This document shows positions 8,608 through 17,402 of a stretch of 23,742 nt of DNA, piece after piece. The stretch lies in the IMG/VR virus record IMGVR_UViG_3300006802_000578, positions 1 to 23,742 of that record, one strand, 5' to 3'. Source of the stretch: a virus. A program made the translations under genes and the position numbers. How positions within the stretch are numbered: position 1 is the first letter of the stretch; the number at the start of each line of letters is the position of its first letter. The notes below the pieces were generated by a model. It had not been told where the DNA came from. It was given only the letters and a program-made list of their open reading frames with translations, and searched no databases.

Positions 8608-9296
8608 TAAAACCTCGGCATTGCTCTAGAGAGCTTTCGTTGATTATGAGTGCGTTTCAATAGTTGATTCTTTTCTTTTCTGAAGTTTCTTTCTATGTTT
8701 CCCATTGTCTCTTGACTTAGACCATAATCTGCAGCGTATTGCCGAGCTGCCCCATACGCAAGATATCTAAGCCAATAATCATAGGGTATATCAGTACTTG
8801 TATTAGTAATATCGTCATTTTTCTTATATCCATAGATCGTGACATCGTAACTTTGGTCTGGAATTGTTCTGAATGTCATTTGATTGCCATAAAATAACAT
8901 TTCTGTAGGATATCCAGCGGTTAAGATATCTTCGTTGTTAACACCCCATCGATTAAAGAAAAGCCCAGGATCTTGATAGATCCTGAGCCTATTCCATGAC
9001 GTTGAATCTGTAGGCTGCGTTGTCAAACTTATAAAACCATTCAAACCAATATTGATGAAATTATTGTCAGCTGCAACATCATTAAAAGTATATACACCAT
9101 CAGTGACAGTCTCATCGATGGTAAATTCTAAGGTTCCAAAGTTTTCAAATAGCTTGGTATCATTGGCCATTTCTAGATTGAAGAAGTCATTGACGTACTC
9201 TAAAAGCGTCGTATCATTAGAATCAGGGTCGTTTTCGTTACGCCGTCTTATTGCTAATCGCATGATTCTTATAACATCTACAAAATCTCTGGCCAT
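8607..9296 (-). CDS. Head-tail adaptor (connector) protein (229 aa)
   Basis: Starts after AAGGTAAAATT. An N-terminal helical part (FVDVIRIMRLAIRRRN...LLEYVNDFFNLEMAND) is followed by a beta domain (TIDETVTDGVYTFND, FISLT) with the YQDPGLFFNRWG-type segment and MTFRTIPDQSYDVTIYGYKK. A final helical part (YWLRYLAYGAARQYAADYGLSQETM) and a basic tail (RTHNQRKLSRAMPRF) close the protein. This helix-sandwich-helix plan, the C-terminal AARQ.A.DYG-type helix and the length of about 230 aa match the phage adaptor/gatekeeper proteins that dock under the portal. The position midway between the coat and hub genes agrees. Confidence 0.65.
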   Translation of the reverse strand: MARDFVDVIRIMRLAIRRRNENDPDSNDTTLLEYVNDFFNLEMANDTKLFENFGTLEFTIDETVTDGVYTFNDVAADNNFINIGLNGFISLTTQPTDSTSWNRLRIYQDPGLFFNRWGVNNEDILTAGYPTEMLFYGNQMTFRTIPDQSYDVTIYGYKKNDDITNTSTDIPYDYWLRYLAYGAARQYAADYGLSQETMGNIERNFRKEKNQLLKRTHNQRKLSRAMPRF

Positions 9297-9305
9297 AATT
9301 TTACC

Positions 9306-9761
9306 TTAAAATACTGATCGCAGTGAAAACCTTGGGTCATAATGCGATATTCTTGTTTCTTTTGATCCATCTGGATTATCGTACCACTTCCACACAGGCA
9401 CGCCCTTGTTATGCAAATGCTCAACAATGCATTGTGGTAGATCGTATTCCTTCCCAGGAACCAATGTCTTTTTGAAATGAATTTTATCATTGCTTACAAA
9501 GACTGGTAAAGGGTTCATCGGTTGATCATTGCGATTGAAGACAACACGTTGCTTGGGGTGCAGTTCCTCTGGGCATTGCTTAATTTGATGTCTGCAATAA
9601 CCATATTTCTTGTTTTCAGCACGGGCTCTTTTATTATATTCTTGATAATCCTCATAGCTTTCTAAAGGCATGAATTTAAGATCGTCTTTTGTTGCCTTAT
9701 CCATGATACCATCAATGAAGCTATCTTTTGCTGTTGTTTCGTTTTTTTTCGGTCTTGCCAT
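9306..9761 (-). CDS. Conserved phage head/structural protein (151 aa)
   Basis: The open frame runs further upstream into the preceding gene, but ATG 9761 is preferred. It follows GGGAG at normal distance, lies just after the previous stop, and opens with MARPKKNET, a typical basic N-terminus. Residues 75-151 carry a distinctive conserved-looking stretch (VVFNRNDQPMNPLPVFVSNDKIHF, PGKEYDLPQCIVEHL, GVPVWKWYDNPDGSKETR) that I recognise as a recurring hypothetical protein next to N4-gp56-type coat genes in podoviruses. It is a soluble alpha/beta protein without membrane segments. The role is probably in head completion or decoration, by context. Confidence 0.6.
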   Translation of the reverse strand: MARPKKNETTAKDSFIDGIMDKATKDDLKFMPLESYEDYQEYNKRARAENKKYGYCRHQIKQCPEELHPKQRVVFNRNDQPMNPLPVFVSNDKIHFKKTLVPGKEYDLPQCIVEHLHNKGVPVWKWYDNPDGSKETRISHYDPRFSLRSVF

Positions 9762-9762
9762 G

Positions 9763-10089
9763 TTAACTCCCTTCGTATTCAAATGTTGTTTGTTCCACTG
9801 TTGCTTGTCCTCCTGACACATATGCAACATAATTTGTTGAGTCGACATATTCTAGTGAAATGGGATCACGCAATAGAAACGTGGTTGTTGAATCGACATA
9901 AATATTGTATTCCTGTCCATCTATTCGATTCATTCCTCGGTCTACCGCTTTTCTACCTACTGGTCCCAAATCGGTAATGCGGACAAGCTGCCCAGTGCTA
10001 AAGCCATGTGCCGATGTCGTCGTTACTTGGCATTTCTCAGCCTGTGATATATTGCTGATATTTGCTCTAAAAACAGCTTGTCCACTCAT
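9763..10089 (-). CDS. FCCH-like beta-domain protein (108 aa), paralogue of the preceding gene's domain
   Basis: Nearly the whole protein (residues 9-100) is a single domain that aligns along its length with residues 104-191 of the 247-aa protein encoded just upstream. Shared pieces include CxVTT, HG-STGQ-VRITDLG-VG and YVSGG, and about half the positions are identical by eye. Such domains in phage proteins are commonly annotated as ubiquitin-activating E1 FCCH-like, by fold similarity only; no link to ubiquitin is implied. The gene probably arose by tandem duplication of the domain part. It starts a few bases after the upstream stop, with GAGA as a weak ribosome site. Likely virion-associated. 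Confidence 0.6.
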   Translation of the reverse strand: MSGQAVFRANISNISQAEKCQVTTTSAHGFSTGQLVRITDLGPVGRKAVDRGMNRIDGQEYNIYVDSTTTFLLRDPISLEYVDSTNYVAYVSGGQATVEQTTFEYEGS

Positions 10090-10091
10090 GA

Positions 10092-10835
10092 TTATCTCAA
10101 GTTTGCAAGGTCGCCCAAATCTTCGAGCTGACCAAACTTCATAGCCTCGAAATAGAACACGTCACCATCGGCAGCACCACCAAAGATGGATGTGCCGAAG
10201 GTTAGTCTATAACTTACAGCTGCATAATCATATGCTGCAGGGTTGCTAAGTTCTCTTGTTTCAAGAACAACGCTACCGCCTGATACATACGCTGTAAATG
10301 CTGTTGAGTCTACGTCTTCTCCAGATACTGGATCTTGTAGGCTGAAATTGGTTGTATCAACAACAACGATCTTATATCGGTTATTGTTCAATTCGTCTGC
10401 GCCACGTGCAGTAGCATTAGGACCGACATTACCAAGATCAGTAATCCTGACAATTTGCCCTGTGCTATAACCATGTGTTGTCGATGTTGTAACCACACAC
10501 GGATCTGCTAGAGAAACAGCGCTGATTGCTCTACGATAACTCGTAGCGCCACCAGCAGTATCGGCAGAAGTGAAACCATTTGTCGTTTCAAGAAGCAAGT
10601 TTTCTCCACCGGTCGCCCCGTTATCTGCAATAACTTGCCACTGAAGTGCATCACCAGCAGGCATTCCTCTGAACCATACAGAGCATGGCTCTGCACCGAC
10701 ATCACTCCAAGAAGTATAGTTATATACTGCTACCTTGTCAGCTTGGAAAGGGAGAGTAAACGTATAAGCTCCACCAGCATCATATTCAAATGTTGCTCTA
10801 TAGGTCATAGTTTGGCCTAAAAATAAATCACTCAT
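10092..10835 (-). CDS. Virion protein with FCCH-like beta domain (247 aa)
   Basis: A strong ribosome site (AAGGAGG) precedes the ATG. Residues 1-100 form a beta-rich domain (TYRATFEYDAGGAYTFTLPFQADKVAVYNYTSW, WFRGMPAGDALQW), and residues 104-191 are the FCCH-like module repeated in the next gene. The C-terminal 55 residues are again beta-rich with a Gly/Asp end. It directly follows the major capsid gene, a place used for head decoration or minor capsid proteins. The TYRATFEYD...WFRGMPAG pattern recurs in podovirus structural operons. It could also be a head fibre. No enzymatic motif. Confidence 0.6.
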   Translation of the reverse strand: MSDLFLGQTMTYRATFEYDAGGAYTFTLPFQADKVAVYNYTSWSDVGAEPCSVWFRGMPAGDALQWQVIADNGATGGENLLLETTNGFTSADTAGGATSYRRAISAVSLADPCVVTTSTTHGYSTGQIVRITDLGNVGPNATARGADELNNNRYKIVVVDTTNFSLQDPVSGEDVDSTAFTAYVSGGSVVLETRELSNPAAYDYAAVSYRLTFGTSIFGGAADGDVFYFEAMKFGQLEDLGDLANLR

Positions 10836-10846
10836 TTATGACCTCC

Positions 10847-11779
10847 TTAAGCTTTAGTTGAGAGTAGGTTTACGATATGGGAATCATCAAGGATCGCAGC
10901 ATTAAACCATGCTGTGAAACCCATAGATTGAAACCTGTTCAGATAATCATTGAAACCTAATGGCTTCATGATCATTTCTGTTGCCACTTCATCAATAGAC
11001 ACATAGCCGTAAGCATTAGCGCCGACAAATGTGTTTGAATATTGTGGAGGACTATCCGAAGATTCATTGACTAGAGTCGATGTCACAACTCTAGCTTCCT
11101 GAACAGCACCGAACTCGGCTTGTAGTACTGTCTCTTGTGCTCCATACTGTGATGTTGGCACGAAAGCATCCAGTGCACGGATGTCAGGCTTAACTTTGAC
11201 ATGGGATACACACCAGAAAGCTTCTTCGATAGGACCAGTACCAAATCGGGAAGTCCCTTCGATCATAGGTGCCATCTTTTCGGTGTCATTCTCATCAAGA
11301 TAGGCAATCGCTCTATCCCAATCATCTTGTGTCAACTCTGTTACAGCATTACCGTTAGCACCATTCAAGCAGGTGATCTGTGGAACAGCACTTTGCCATA
11401 CGTCACGCGTAACTTTGTCTAACATCGTGTGCATACACTGAGAGAGGTTATCTGCTGTCTCATAAGCTGTATCGTCTTCTACAACGAGAAGAACTTTACG
11501 GCTAAGGAGAACAACTTTACCAAACTCTTGTACTGTGACATTGATATCAAATTTTTGGATTTGTTCTGGTGCTGGATCAGCATCTTCAGGTAGCACAACA
11601 GGATCACTGTTGAGGTTTTCTTGACGTCTAAACGTCATCGTGTCGGTATTCTTTTGTGGTAAATCAAAAGAGCGTCCAAACAGATTGTGAACGTTCCTTG
11701 GTTTGGAACGTTGCAACAAAGCTCTATGCGCCCACTGATCTGCCATTGAGCCATAGTTACTAGTTGTTGTTACTGTCAT
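10847..11779 (-). CDS. Major capsid protein, N4-gp56-like HK97-fold family (310 aa)
   Basis: Translated from an ATG after AGGAGACCTAA. The N-terminal section (ALLQRSKPRNVHNLFGRSFDLPQKNTDTMTFRRQENL) and the following E-loop/P-domain pattern (NVTVQEFGKVVLLSRKV, ADNLSQCMHTMLDKVTRDVW, LTQDDWDRAIAYLDENDTEKMAP, VSHVKVKPDIRAL) fit the N4-gp56 group of HK97-fold coat proteins. Its length is shorter than the P22 coat (430 aa) but usual for smaller members. It is preceded by a scaffold gene and followed by virion genes, as expected. An 8-bp perfect inverted repeat lies within the coding sequence at 11690-11712. It is probably the most abundant late product, consistent with the good ribosome site. Confidence 0.8.
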   Translation of the reverse strand: MTVTTTSNYGSMADQWAHRALLQRSKPRNVHNLFGRSFDLPQKNTDTMTFRRQENLNSDPVVLPEDADPAPEQIQKFDINVTVQEFGKVVLLSRKVLLVVEDDTAYETADNLSQCMHTMLDKVTRDVWQSAVPQITCLNGANGNAVTELTQDDWDRAIAYLDENDTEKMAPMIEGTSRFGTGPIEEAFWCVSHVKVKPDIRALDAFVPTSQYGAQETVLQAEFGAVQEARVVTSTLVNESSDSPPQYSNTFVGANAYGYVSIDEVATEMIMKPLGFNDYLNRFQSMGFTAWFNAAILDDSHIVNLLSTKA

Positions 11780-11796
11780 TTAGGTCTCCTATTGAC

Positions 11797-12408
11797 CTAA
11801 CGCCGCCTTCTTTTCGATTTACGCCAATCTCTAAATTCACTATCTGACATGTTGAACACATCAACAGCGTCGTTTAATGCCGCAGCTTTTGGTATAGAAT
11901 TTGATGAACGAGGTGCCTGCGCTTGTTGAGCTTGGCTCTTAGCTTGACTCTTTTTAGAGTTGAGGGCCTGCATCAATTCATATGCCTCTTTAATACGGTT
12001 TTCAGAGTTTTGTATCGCATAAGCGAGGTTAGGTCTTCTTGTTAAAAAGTCTTCTAACTCATTTTGCACAAACTCCGCACGCTCTGGGTAACGTTCTGCA
12101 TAGTCCGTTTCCCTGACAGTGCGAATTGTCTCTTTCTGCACATTTCCAAGCTCTTCACGCGTAACAGACTCATATTTTGAGTAGTCCTCTTCAGCAGGCT
12201 GCTGCTTTTTCTTAAGTTCTTCAAGTTCAAATTGGAGCTGCTGTCTCTTCTTGCGTTCTTTTTGAACTGCTGTCAGAGGCACCATCTTCTCTGATTCTTC
12301 TTGATGACCTTGATCATGATTATCATGACCCACTTCAGCCTTTTGCTCAGGTTCTACAGCTACTTGTGTTGCTTGGTTTTCTTGAGGCTCGGAGTATTCC
12401 TCACTCAT
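11797..12408 (-). CDS. Scaffolding protein (203 aa)
   Basis: An ATG seven codons further upstream is possible, but ATG 12408 has the strong site AAGGAG six bases before it, so it is preferred. The protein is acidic and Gln/Glu-rich at the N-terminus (EEYSEPQENQATQVAVEPEQ), with a long charged coiled coil in the middle (VQKERKKRQQLQFELEELKKKQQ). It ends in a very basic tail (DWRKSKRRRR). An acidic helical rod with a short basic C-terminus that docks on the coat protein is the hallmark of podovirus scaffolds. Position directly before the coat gene agrees. No protease motif is visible, so exit through the portal or host cleavage is more likely than self-processing. Confidence 0.75.
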   Translation of the reverse strand: MSEEYSEPQENQATQVAVEPEQKAEVGHDNHDQGHQEESEKMVPLTAVQKERKKRQQLQFELEELKKKQQPAEEDYSKYESVTREELGNVQKETIRTVRETDYAERYPERAEFVQNELEDFLTRRPNLAYAIQNSENRIKEAYELMQALNSKKSQAKSQAQQAQAPRSSNSIPKAAALNDAVDVFNMSDSEFRDWRKSKRRRR

Positions 12409-12461
12409 TTGTTTCTCCTTTGTTGACATAGCTACCCGCTATGAGGGTTTGTAACGAACAA

Positions 12462-12854
12462 TTATGCCTTGTTCGATGGCATTGCACCTTTTGCTTGTAG
12501 GTAGGCGACACCTTGTGTGTTGAAGTTAACTTTCAACTTTTCTCCCTTTCTTTTTGGGGGAACCATCCAAAGAAGTTCACATATCCCCTTACGATTGTTT
12601 ACCCAGTACACCATCTGATTCGATGTAAAAGAAGGTATTTTATAGGTTATGACGGGAGCATCTACCTTAAAATCCCCTGTAATCGGGTCAAACTTAGCAT
12701 GAAAAGTGATGAAATAGGGCATATCTAAATGTTGATGCAGCATCACCGTCTTTTCCAGCCATTCGTCAATGACCTTCTTAAGTGCTACTTTCTCATCAAT
12801 AAACTTAGATGGTAATACCAAACCCGACTCGGGGCATTTCATCATCTTTTGCAT
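12462..12854 (-). CDS. Conserved hypothetical head-region protein (130 aa)
   Basis: The ATG overlaps the preceding stop (TAATG). The product is a soluble alpha/beta protein: a helical start (KFIDEKVALKKVIDEWLEKTVMLHQ), then strands (MPYFITFHAKFDPITGDFKVDAPVITYKIPSF) and ELLWMVPPKRKGEKLKVNF. A single early CPESG occurs, without a paired Cys motif. I recognise the style as one of the small conserved proteins between portal and scaffold in podoviruses with this coat type, but no function is known to me. Confidence 0.55.
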   Translation of the reverse strand: MQKMMKCPESGLVLPSKFIDEKVALKKVIDEWLEKTVMLHQHLDMPYFITFHAKFDPITGDFKVDAPVITYKIPSFTSNQMVYWVNNRKGICELLWMVPPKRKGEKLKVNFNTQGVAYLQAKGAMPSNKA

Positions 12855-13048
12855 TACTTACCAGATTTTCCTCTTAGAGAATCATCTTTCATTTGAGCTC
12901 TTTGTAGAAGCTCATTAGCCTTGCGCTGATCAGGATTTCCTCCTGGCCCGCACATCGGTTTTACCCTCTTTGCTGGTGCTAATGGATTGTCCTTATAGCT
13001 ATACATGCCACGTGGTGAATCCATCATCTTACCTTTGGGTTCTTTCAT
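12854..13048 (-). CDS. Small basic hypothetical protein (64 aa)
   Basis: Preceded by a clear GGAGG (CTTTGGAGGTTTAAA then ATG) and placed directly after the portal gene. It is rich in Lys, Arg, Pro and Gly with almost no hydrophobic core (MKEPKGKMMDSPRGMYSYKDNPLAPAKR...), so it is probably disordered and may bind nucleic acid or an acidic virion protein. The ribosome site and its tight fit between neighbours (its stop overlaps the next start) support it as a real gene. Function unknown. Confidence 0.6.
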   Translation of the reverse strand: MKEPKGKMMDSPRGMYSYKDNPLAPAKRVKPMCGPGGNPDQRKANELLQRAQMKDDSLRGKSGK

Positions 13049-13083
13049 TTTAAACCTCCAAAGTTTATTTTTAGTTTACTACT

Positions 13084-15243
13084 TTATTGACCATTGTTCA
13101 ATAAAGGATTTTGTTGGTTTTCTTGCGGATTAATATTTTGCGACTCGATTTGTTGCCTAGCTTCTTCTTTTGCGTCGACCGTCTCAGCTTTACGTTCCGT
13201 CTCTAATGAAACAACTTCTTGTGCTAAGGCTTCTTGTTGATGCATCTCCTGAACGAATTTCATGAGTTCTATGATACGTTCATCTTCAAGTTTTGATATC
13301 TCAACAATTGCTTTTGCTCTTGCAAGTACAGCATCGGCAAGGTTAGAGGATGCTTCACTATGTCGTTCTTCAGCTAGACCAATATCGCTTAAGATTCTTG
13401 CCTCACGCTCTTTCGCCAAGCTTAAGTTTGAGATTTTCTGACTATTAGCAAGCTCTAGCGCCATTCTCTCTTGTTTATCAATTTTCTGTTGTTGCTGTTG
13501 TGCTTGTTTTTCTTGTGCACTGATAGCTTCTTTAAGTTCTTCAATACCCGAAACATCAAGTTGCTCAATGATGAGTGATTGGGGAACATCAACAATGCCT
13601 TCACGCTTAAGATTGACAAGTTCATAGTAGAACGCATCTTTTTGTGATTTGCTTCTGATGCCCTCTTTGATTTGGGCGTCATACTGCTCAAACTCTTTAT
13701 TGTAGAATTGCTTAGTCGGTGTTTCGCCTAGAATCCGCTCAATCTTCTCTGGTGGATACTTGTTTTGTAGCACCTGCATCACAAGGCCGCCCATCTGCTG
13801 TTGCGTATATTCGATATTGTCGAAGACTTTTCTATTCGATCTTAGGCCCTGGGCGATACGTACCTGTGCCAAACGTCCGCTAATTTGCGTGTTACCCCCC
13901 TCATCAATGCCCATCACGCTTTCGTTGACATTGGCGAGGGTAAGAGAGAGATCATCAAGAATCTTTTGGTATTCTATGATCGCAGGGTTGACCATGCCAC
14001 CTTGTAACTCTTGGACAGAGTTTAATCCTTCTGGGGCATTGTCAGGGTCTACACCAATGAGTTTAGCTTGCCCTGACTGTTGCAAATCTTCAACATCAGG
14101 AACAGAGCCAATGAGGTATTTGTAACCTGTCGAGATGACGCTATCCATCATATCGATAATCTTCATGTGTCGTTTGTTGAACTGCCTCTGATTCCAATAC
14201 TGTGTTGCTGCGATACCCTGTATTCTTTGTGAAGGCATCCATATTGAAGGCTCAAAATAACACACTAAAGGACGGAAAGGGAATGTTTCTATTATTCCTG
14301 TATCATCTTCACCTCGATAAACAGGTATCCCATTCAACATGATATTCAATTCTACGTATGGCCGCTCAATCTTCCTTATCTCGACTTTTGGGATCTCTGA
14401 CTCATCCAAACCCAGAAGCTCTCTATCTTCATGGAGATCTTTCATGCGCTTAATACCAGTCTTAAGCTTGTCTTTTTCTTCTTTATCAAGGTCGCTAATA
14501 TCTCGATAAAATCCTGTTGTAAGATCGACAAGGTATTCTCTCATGCGCGTTGTACGTCGATAATATTGATCATACGCTATGATCTTAGGTGCTTTACTTA
14601 CGTTTGTAAAACTGGGATGGAAGTTGATGAATTTGTCATCACGGAAGCTTGACGGGATGTCATCAATAACTTTTGGATCGACAATGTTATCTAGCAGCAT
14701 CTTCGCTTGCGTGGGGTTGACTAGGTCGCGTGTGATAGCAAATCCGCAGTCGCTTAAGTCAAGGTTTTCAAATGTAGGATCTAGATAGAATGAATTAAAT
14801 GTGCGCTTATAGAATGATATATCTCCATTGATAAAATCCTTGGAATAGTCCATCTGCAGCCCACAAAGTGAGATGCCAGATTTTAACATCTCATCACATG
14901 CTCCAAGGAATGTGTTGTATCCACTTCCTCGATCCCAAACATTATATTGAAGCTTTGTAAACTGTGTTGCTGTTTCTTCATCACTACCCTCAACAGGAGA
15001 AATGACCACAGACTTAAGATTATCCCTAAGATAACCGGAGAAGAATTCTAATGCTCGACGAGTAATATTGAATTCTATCGGCTCGCGCCCTTCCCTGGAT
15101 AGCTCTTCACGCTCAGTATTTGACCAGGTATAGCCACTTGCTGACATGGTAAAAACCTGAGCATCCGTTACGAAAGGACTCCAAAAGTCCCTTGCATACA
15201 GGTAATTGCTCTCATATTCTGATATTAGATTTGTGTCAGTCAT
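13084..15243 (-). CDS. Portal protein, P22-type (719 aa)
   Basis: Length is close to P22 gp1 (725 aa). The N-terminal part (REPIEFNITRRALEFFSGYLRDNLKSVVISPVEG, then EMLKSGISLCGLQMDYS) and the central YKRTFNSFYLDPTFENLDLSDCGFAITRDLV are characteristic of this portal family. It is followed by the crown/stem region with FPFRPLVCYFEPSIW and QRQFNKRHMKIIDMMDSVI. The last 150 residues form a long Gln/Glu-rich coiled coil (KQAQQQQQKIDKQERMALELAN onward), the barrel-like extension that reaches into the capsid. The ribosome site is weak (no good GGAGG before ATG 15243), but the N-terminus looks complete. It forms the dodecameric DNA channel and pairs with the terminase encoded upstream. Confidence 0.85.
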   Translation of the reverse strand: MTDTNLISEYESNYLYARDFWSPFVTDAQVFTMSASGYTWSNTEREELSREGREPIEFNITRRALEFFSGYLRDNLKSVVISPVEGSDEETATQFTKLQYNVWDRGSGYNTFLGACDEMLKSGISLCGLQMDYSKDFINGDISFYKRTFNSFYLDPTFENLDLSDCGFAITRDLVNPTQAKMLLDNIVDPKVIDDIPSSFRDDKFINFHPSFTNVSKAPKIIAYDQYYRRTTRMREYLVDLTTGFYRDISDLDKEEKDKLKTGIKRMKDLHEDRELLGLDESEIPKVEIRKIERPYVELNIMLNGIPVYRGEDDTGIIETFPFRPLVCYFEPSIWMPSQRIQGIAATQYWNQRQFNKRHMKIIDMMDSVISTGYKYLIGSVPDVEDLQQSGQAKLIGVDPDNAPEGLNSVQELQGGMVNPAIIEYQKILDDLSLTLANVNESVMGIDEGGNTQISGRLAQVRIAQGLRSNRKVFDNIEYTQQQMGGLVMQVLQNKYPPEKIERILGETPTKQFYNKEFEQYDAQIKEGIRSKSQKDAFYYELVNLKREGIVDVPQSLIIEQLDVSGIEELKEAISAQEKQAQQQQQKIDKQERMALELANSQKISNLSLAKEREARILSDIGLAEERHSEASSNLADAVLARAKAIVEISKLEDERIIELMKFVQEMHQQEALAQEVVSLETERKAETVDAKEEARQQIESQNINPQENQQNPLLNNGQ

Positions 15244-15271
15244 ATCTAACTTATACCGTTTAAATCAAATT

Positions 15272-16774
15272 TTAATATATCATTTTCTTTCTACGGGCTA
15301 CAACCTCTCTATGTTTTTCAAGAGCATTGTTTGTATTTGAACCCCGTTCAATATGTCCAATAGCTTGCGCTAGATATTGAAATGCGTCTGCGTAGTGTCC
15401 TGCTAATTGCTTTGGTTGGGGTTCTTCAAGATAGTGACCCGTTGGCTCATGCCATCGTTTTCGATATTTAGATAGCTGATCTAAAAGAGGTTTAACTTTC
15501 TGCACATTAAAAACACATCGATTAAACTTGTTTTTTGCGTAGGCGATAAGCTCTTGTTTGTCTGTTCTTGGTAAGACAATGAAGCGTGTGTTTGTCCCAG
15601 AAAACAACTTTCTAAATTCCTTTTCGTAGCTGTTAACGACATCTAAAGGATCGCGCTTTGTTGCATCATGAGGTAAGAATATAGTGTGATACAGGTACTT
15701 CCTATCTTGCAGTAAATGCTTAGCATAGAAATCTAAACCTTTATTGTTGTCTTCGTAGAAATCAATGATCCTTATCTCTCCATGAATAACCTGGAAGAAG
15801 ATAATAACTGTTAGATCATTGACTCCGATATCCATTGAAACATAGACGGGTTCTAAAGCATCATAGATCGGTGTATATACGCACCGGCTTTCGTTATACG
15901 CCTTCTCTATCAGCTCGGCAAAGTAGTAAGCATCAGAGCGAGACATGAACGCCTCTTGAACTGTTGAAGGAAACTCTTGCTTAATCTTCTCTCCAAGGAC
16001 CTTCTTTTGAAGAGCGTACCAGTTACGCTGTTGCTTATCGAACTTGACCTCTAATTGATCTTCTAATGCTTTGAAGTAGTCTGTCAGCTCTACGTCATAT
16101 AACACTTCATCGCGAAGCCTATACCCTTCTTCCTCATACCAAGGGAAAAAAAGAAGCTTATAGTCCATTTTTGTTAACTCTTCACCTTGATGCTGATTTG
16201 CAGTCAAACACATATCTGCAAAGTATCCATCCATGCCTTCACCTGTTGACTCGATGATAACCTTTCCGTCAATAGGCAATGTGTTAAGCGTTCCAGTGAT
16301 AACCTCTTCGGCTTTCATCGGTGTGCGCGCACATGTCTTACCAAACTCTGAGACAAGCACATTTTGATAGGTCGATCCTCGGAGTGTTGTATCGACTCTA
16401 AGAAAGGACCCATTTTCAAAGCTTATCTCTCTTGCTGATCGTGATCTTATACCTAGATTAGGGACGAGCTGTGGGAGGAAAGTATCTAGAGCATGCCCGA
16501 TGATTCGCTTAAAGATATGCTGCGCGTGCTCTAAAGAGTAGCTAACTATGCCTGTGGCTAGGTTAGGTGTGAAAAGCGTATCGTCTAGCATATCAATAAC
16601 GCTCAGGGTTGACATCCCGAGCTGCCTCGCTTTCAACACGAGCTTGCGCCTATGTGGCTCTTCGATGACTTTTTTCTGTACTGGATTGAGTTTGAAAGGG
16701 ACGCTGTTGCCGTCTTTATTGATGACACGATAGAGGTGATTGAGGCGCCAAACCTTAGAATCTAAGCAACTCAT
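15272..16774 (-). CDS. Terminase large subunit (500 aa)
   Basis: ATP-driven DNA-packaging motor. Residues 48-56 (KARQLGMST) are the Walker A variant used by many terminases; 139-143 (VLVSE) is Walker B with the catalytic Glu; 176-178 (STG) is a candidate coupling motif. The C-terminal RNase H-like nuclease shows the three acidic sites: D315 (SMDIG), D370 (PHDA) and D463 (HYADAF). The linker EFPSTVQEAF (267-276) is also typical. Length is standard. The ATG overlaps the small terminase stop by four bases. All motifs are intact. Confidence 0.9.
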   Translation of the reverse strand: MSCLDSKVWRLNHLYRVINKDGNSVPFKLNPVQKKVIEEPHRRKLVLKARQLGMSTLSVIDMLDDTLFTPNLATGIVSYSLEHAQHIFKRIIGHALDTFLPQLVPNLGIRSRSAREISFENGSFLRVDTTLRGSTYQNVLVSEFGKTCARTPMKAEEVITGTLNTLPIDGKVIIESTGEGMDGYFADMCLTANQHQGEELTKMDYKLLFFPWYEEEGYRLRDEVLYDVELTDYFKALEDQLEVKFDKQQRNWYALQKKVLGEKIKQEFPSTVQEAFMSRSDAYYFAELIEKAYNESRCVYTPIYDALEPVYVSMDIGVNDLTVIIFFQVIHGEIRIIDFYEDNNKGLDFYAKHLLQDRKYLYHTIFLPHDATKRDPLDVVNSYEKEFRKLFSGTNTRFIVLPRTDKQELIAYAKNKFNRCVFNVQKVKPLLDQLSKYRKRWHEPTGHYLEEPQPKQLAGHYADAFQYLAQAIGHIERGSNTNNALEKHREVVARRKKMIY

Positions 16775-17199
16775 TCTTGCTTCAACTTTTCTTCTTTGAG
16801 TAACTGCTTGATCTCTGAGAGTGTAAACTTTTGCTCTTCCTGCGAATTTTTATATTTGGCTTCCGCTTTCATTTTTTCTATTTCCTGCTCTTTTGCTTCT
16901 GGGACATAATGCCACATAAAGCGATGACCAATGGAGGGATTTATCGTTCCGTCAATGATTTTACGGCCTAATGCAGCTCTAGCTTGCTCGTAATAAGGCC
17001 AAAACTCTTCAACTTGTATTAACAACTTCCACTCGGCTTGGATCATCCCAATTTCAGGTAATGTATACCATTCACAAAACCTAGATCTAAGCGGTTCGGA
17101 GGGATCGGTTTTTTCTGTCGCCCATTTAACTAGTTTTTTTCCTAACTCAATACACTTTTCTGGTGGGGGTGTTGTCGATCTTGGTCTTCCTCCTGCCAT
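16771..17199 (-). CDS. Terminase small subunit-like protein (142 aa)
   Basis: Strong GGAGG before ATG 17199, with an ATGA overlap into the large subunit gene. The N-terminus (MAGGRPRSTTPPPEKC) is basic and Gly/Pro-rich, as in many small terminases that recognise packaging DNA. The rest is helical (WKLLIQVEEFWPYYEQARAALGRKIIDGTINPSIGHRFMWHYVPE) and ends in a charged coiled coil (EIEKMKAEAKYKNSQEEQ), the oligomerisation and large-subunit contact region. Position and size make the assignment likely although no signature residue is diagnostic. Confidence 0.75.
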   Translation of the reverse strand: MAGGRPRSTTPPPEKCIELGKKLVKWATEKTDPSEPLRSRFCEWYTLPEIGMIQAEWKLLIQVEEFWPYYEQARAALGRKIIDGTINPSIGHRFMWHYVPEAKEQEIEKMKAEAKYKNSQEEQKFTLSEIKQLLKEEKLKQE

Positions 17200-17402
17200 C
17201 AGACCTCCATTGAGATTTTAAGTTTTACTGTATCAGGAATAATCTTGGTGTTTGCTATCGCTTCCTCGATGCACTCTTTTACTAAAGGATCGTCGGGCGT
17301 CACTTGATAAAGTTCATACATCGGGAATTTTTGCTTGTACGTTCCATCATCGCTTTTGATAGTGACAGTAAGCTCTGAGAAAAAAGAGTTGTTATCTGAC
17401 AT
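17199..17402 (-). CDS. First gene of the late operon, hypothetical (67 aa)
   Basis: The frame extends upstream, but ATG 17402 has AAGG at normal distance and lies about 22 nt from the predicted transcription start. The longer start would read through the promoter. The product is a small alpha/beta protein (SELTVTIKSDDGTYKQKFPMYELYQVT...IIPDTVKLKISMEV). Its stop overlaps the small terminase ATG (TGATG). No homologue is recognised. A packaging accessory or late regulator are possibilities by place only. Confidence 0.6.
   Translation of the reverse strand: MSDNNSFFSELTVTIKSDDGTYKQKFPMYELYQVTPDDPLVKECIEEAIANTKIIPDTVKLKISMEV

Noticed and set aside
11690-11712. Perfect inverted repeat AACGTTCC-N7-GGAACGTT in the coat gene
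   Set aside because: No T tract and fully coding; the encoded residues are in the conserved N-terminal region. Kept as a note in the coat entry. The core GAACGTTC also occurs near 19104, probably by chance.
13760-14125. 121-aa open frame on the plus strand
   Set aside because: Antisense to the portal gene, whose reading frame is well supported; composition rich in Cys and Pro is not protein-like.
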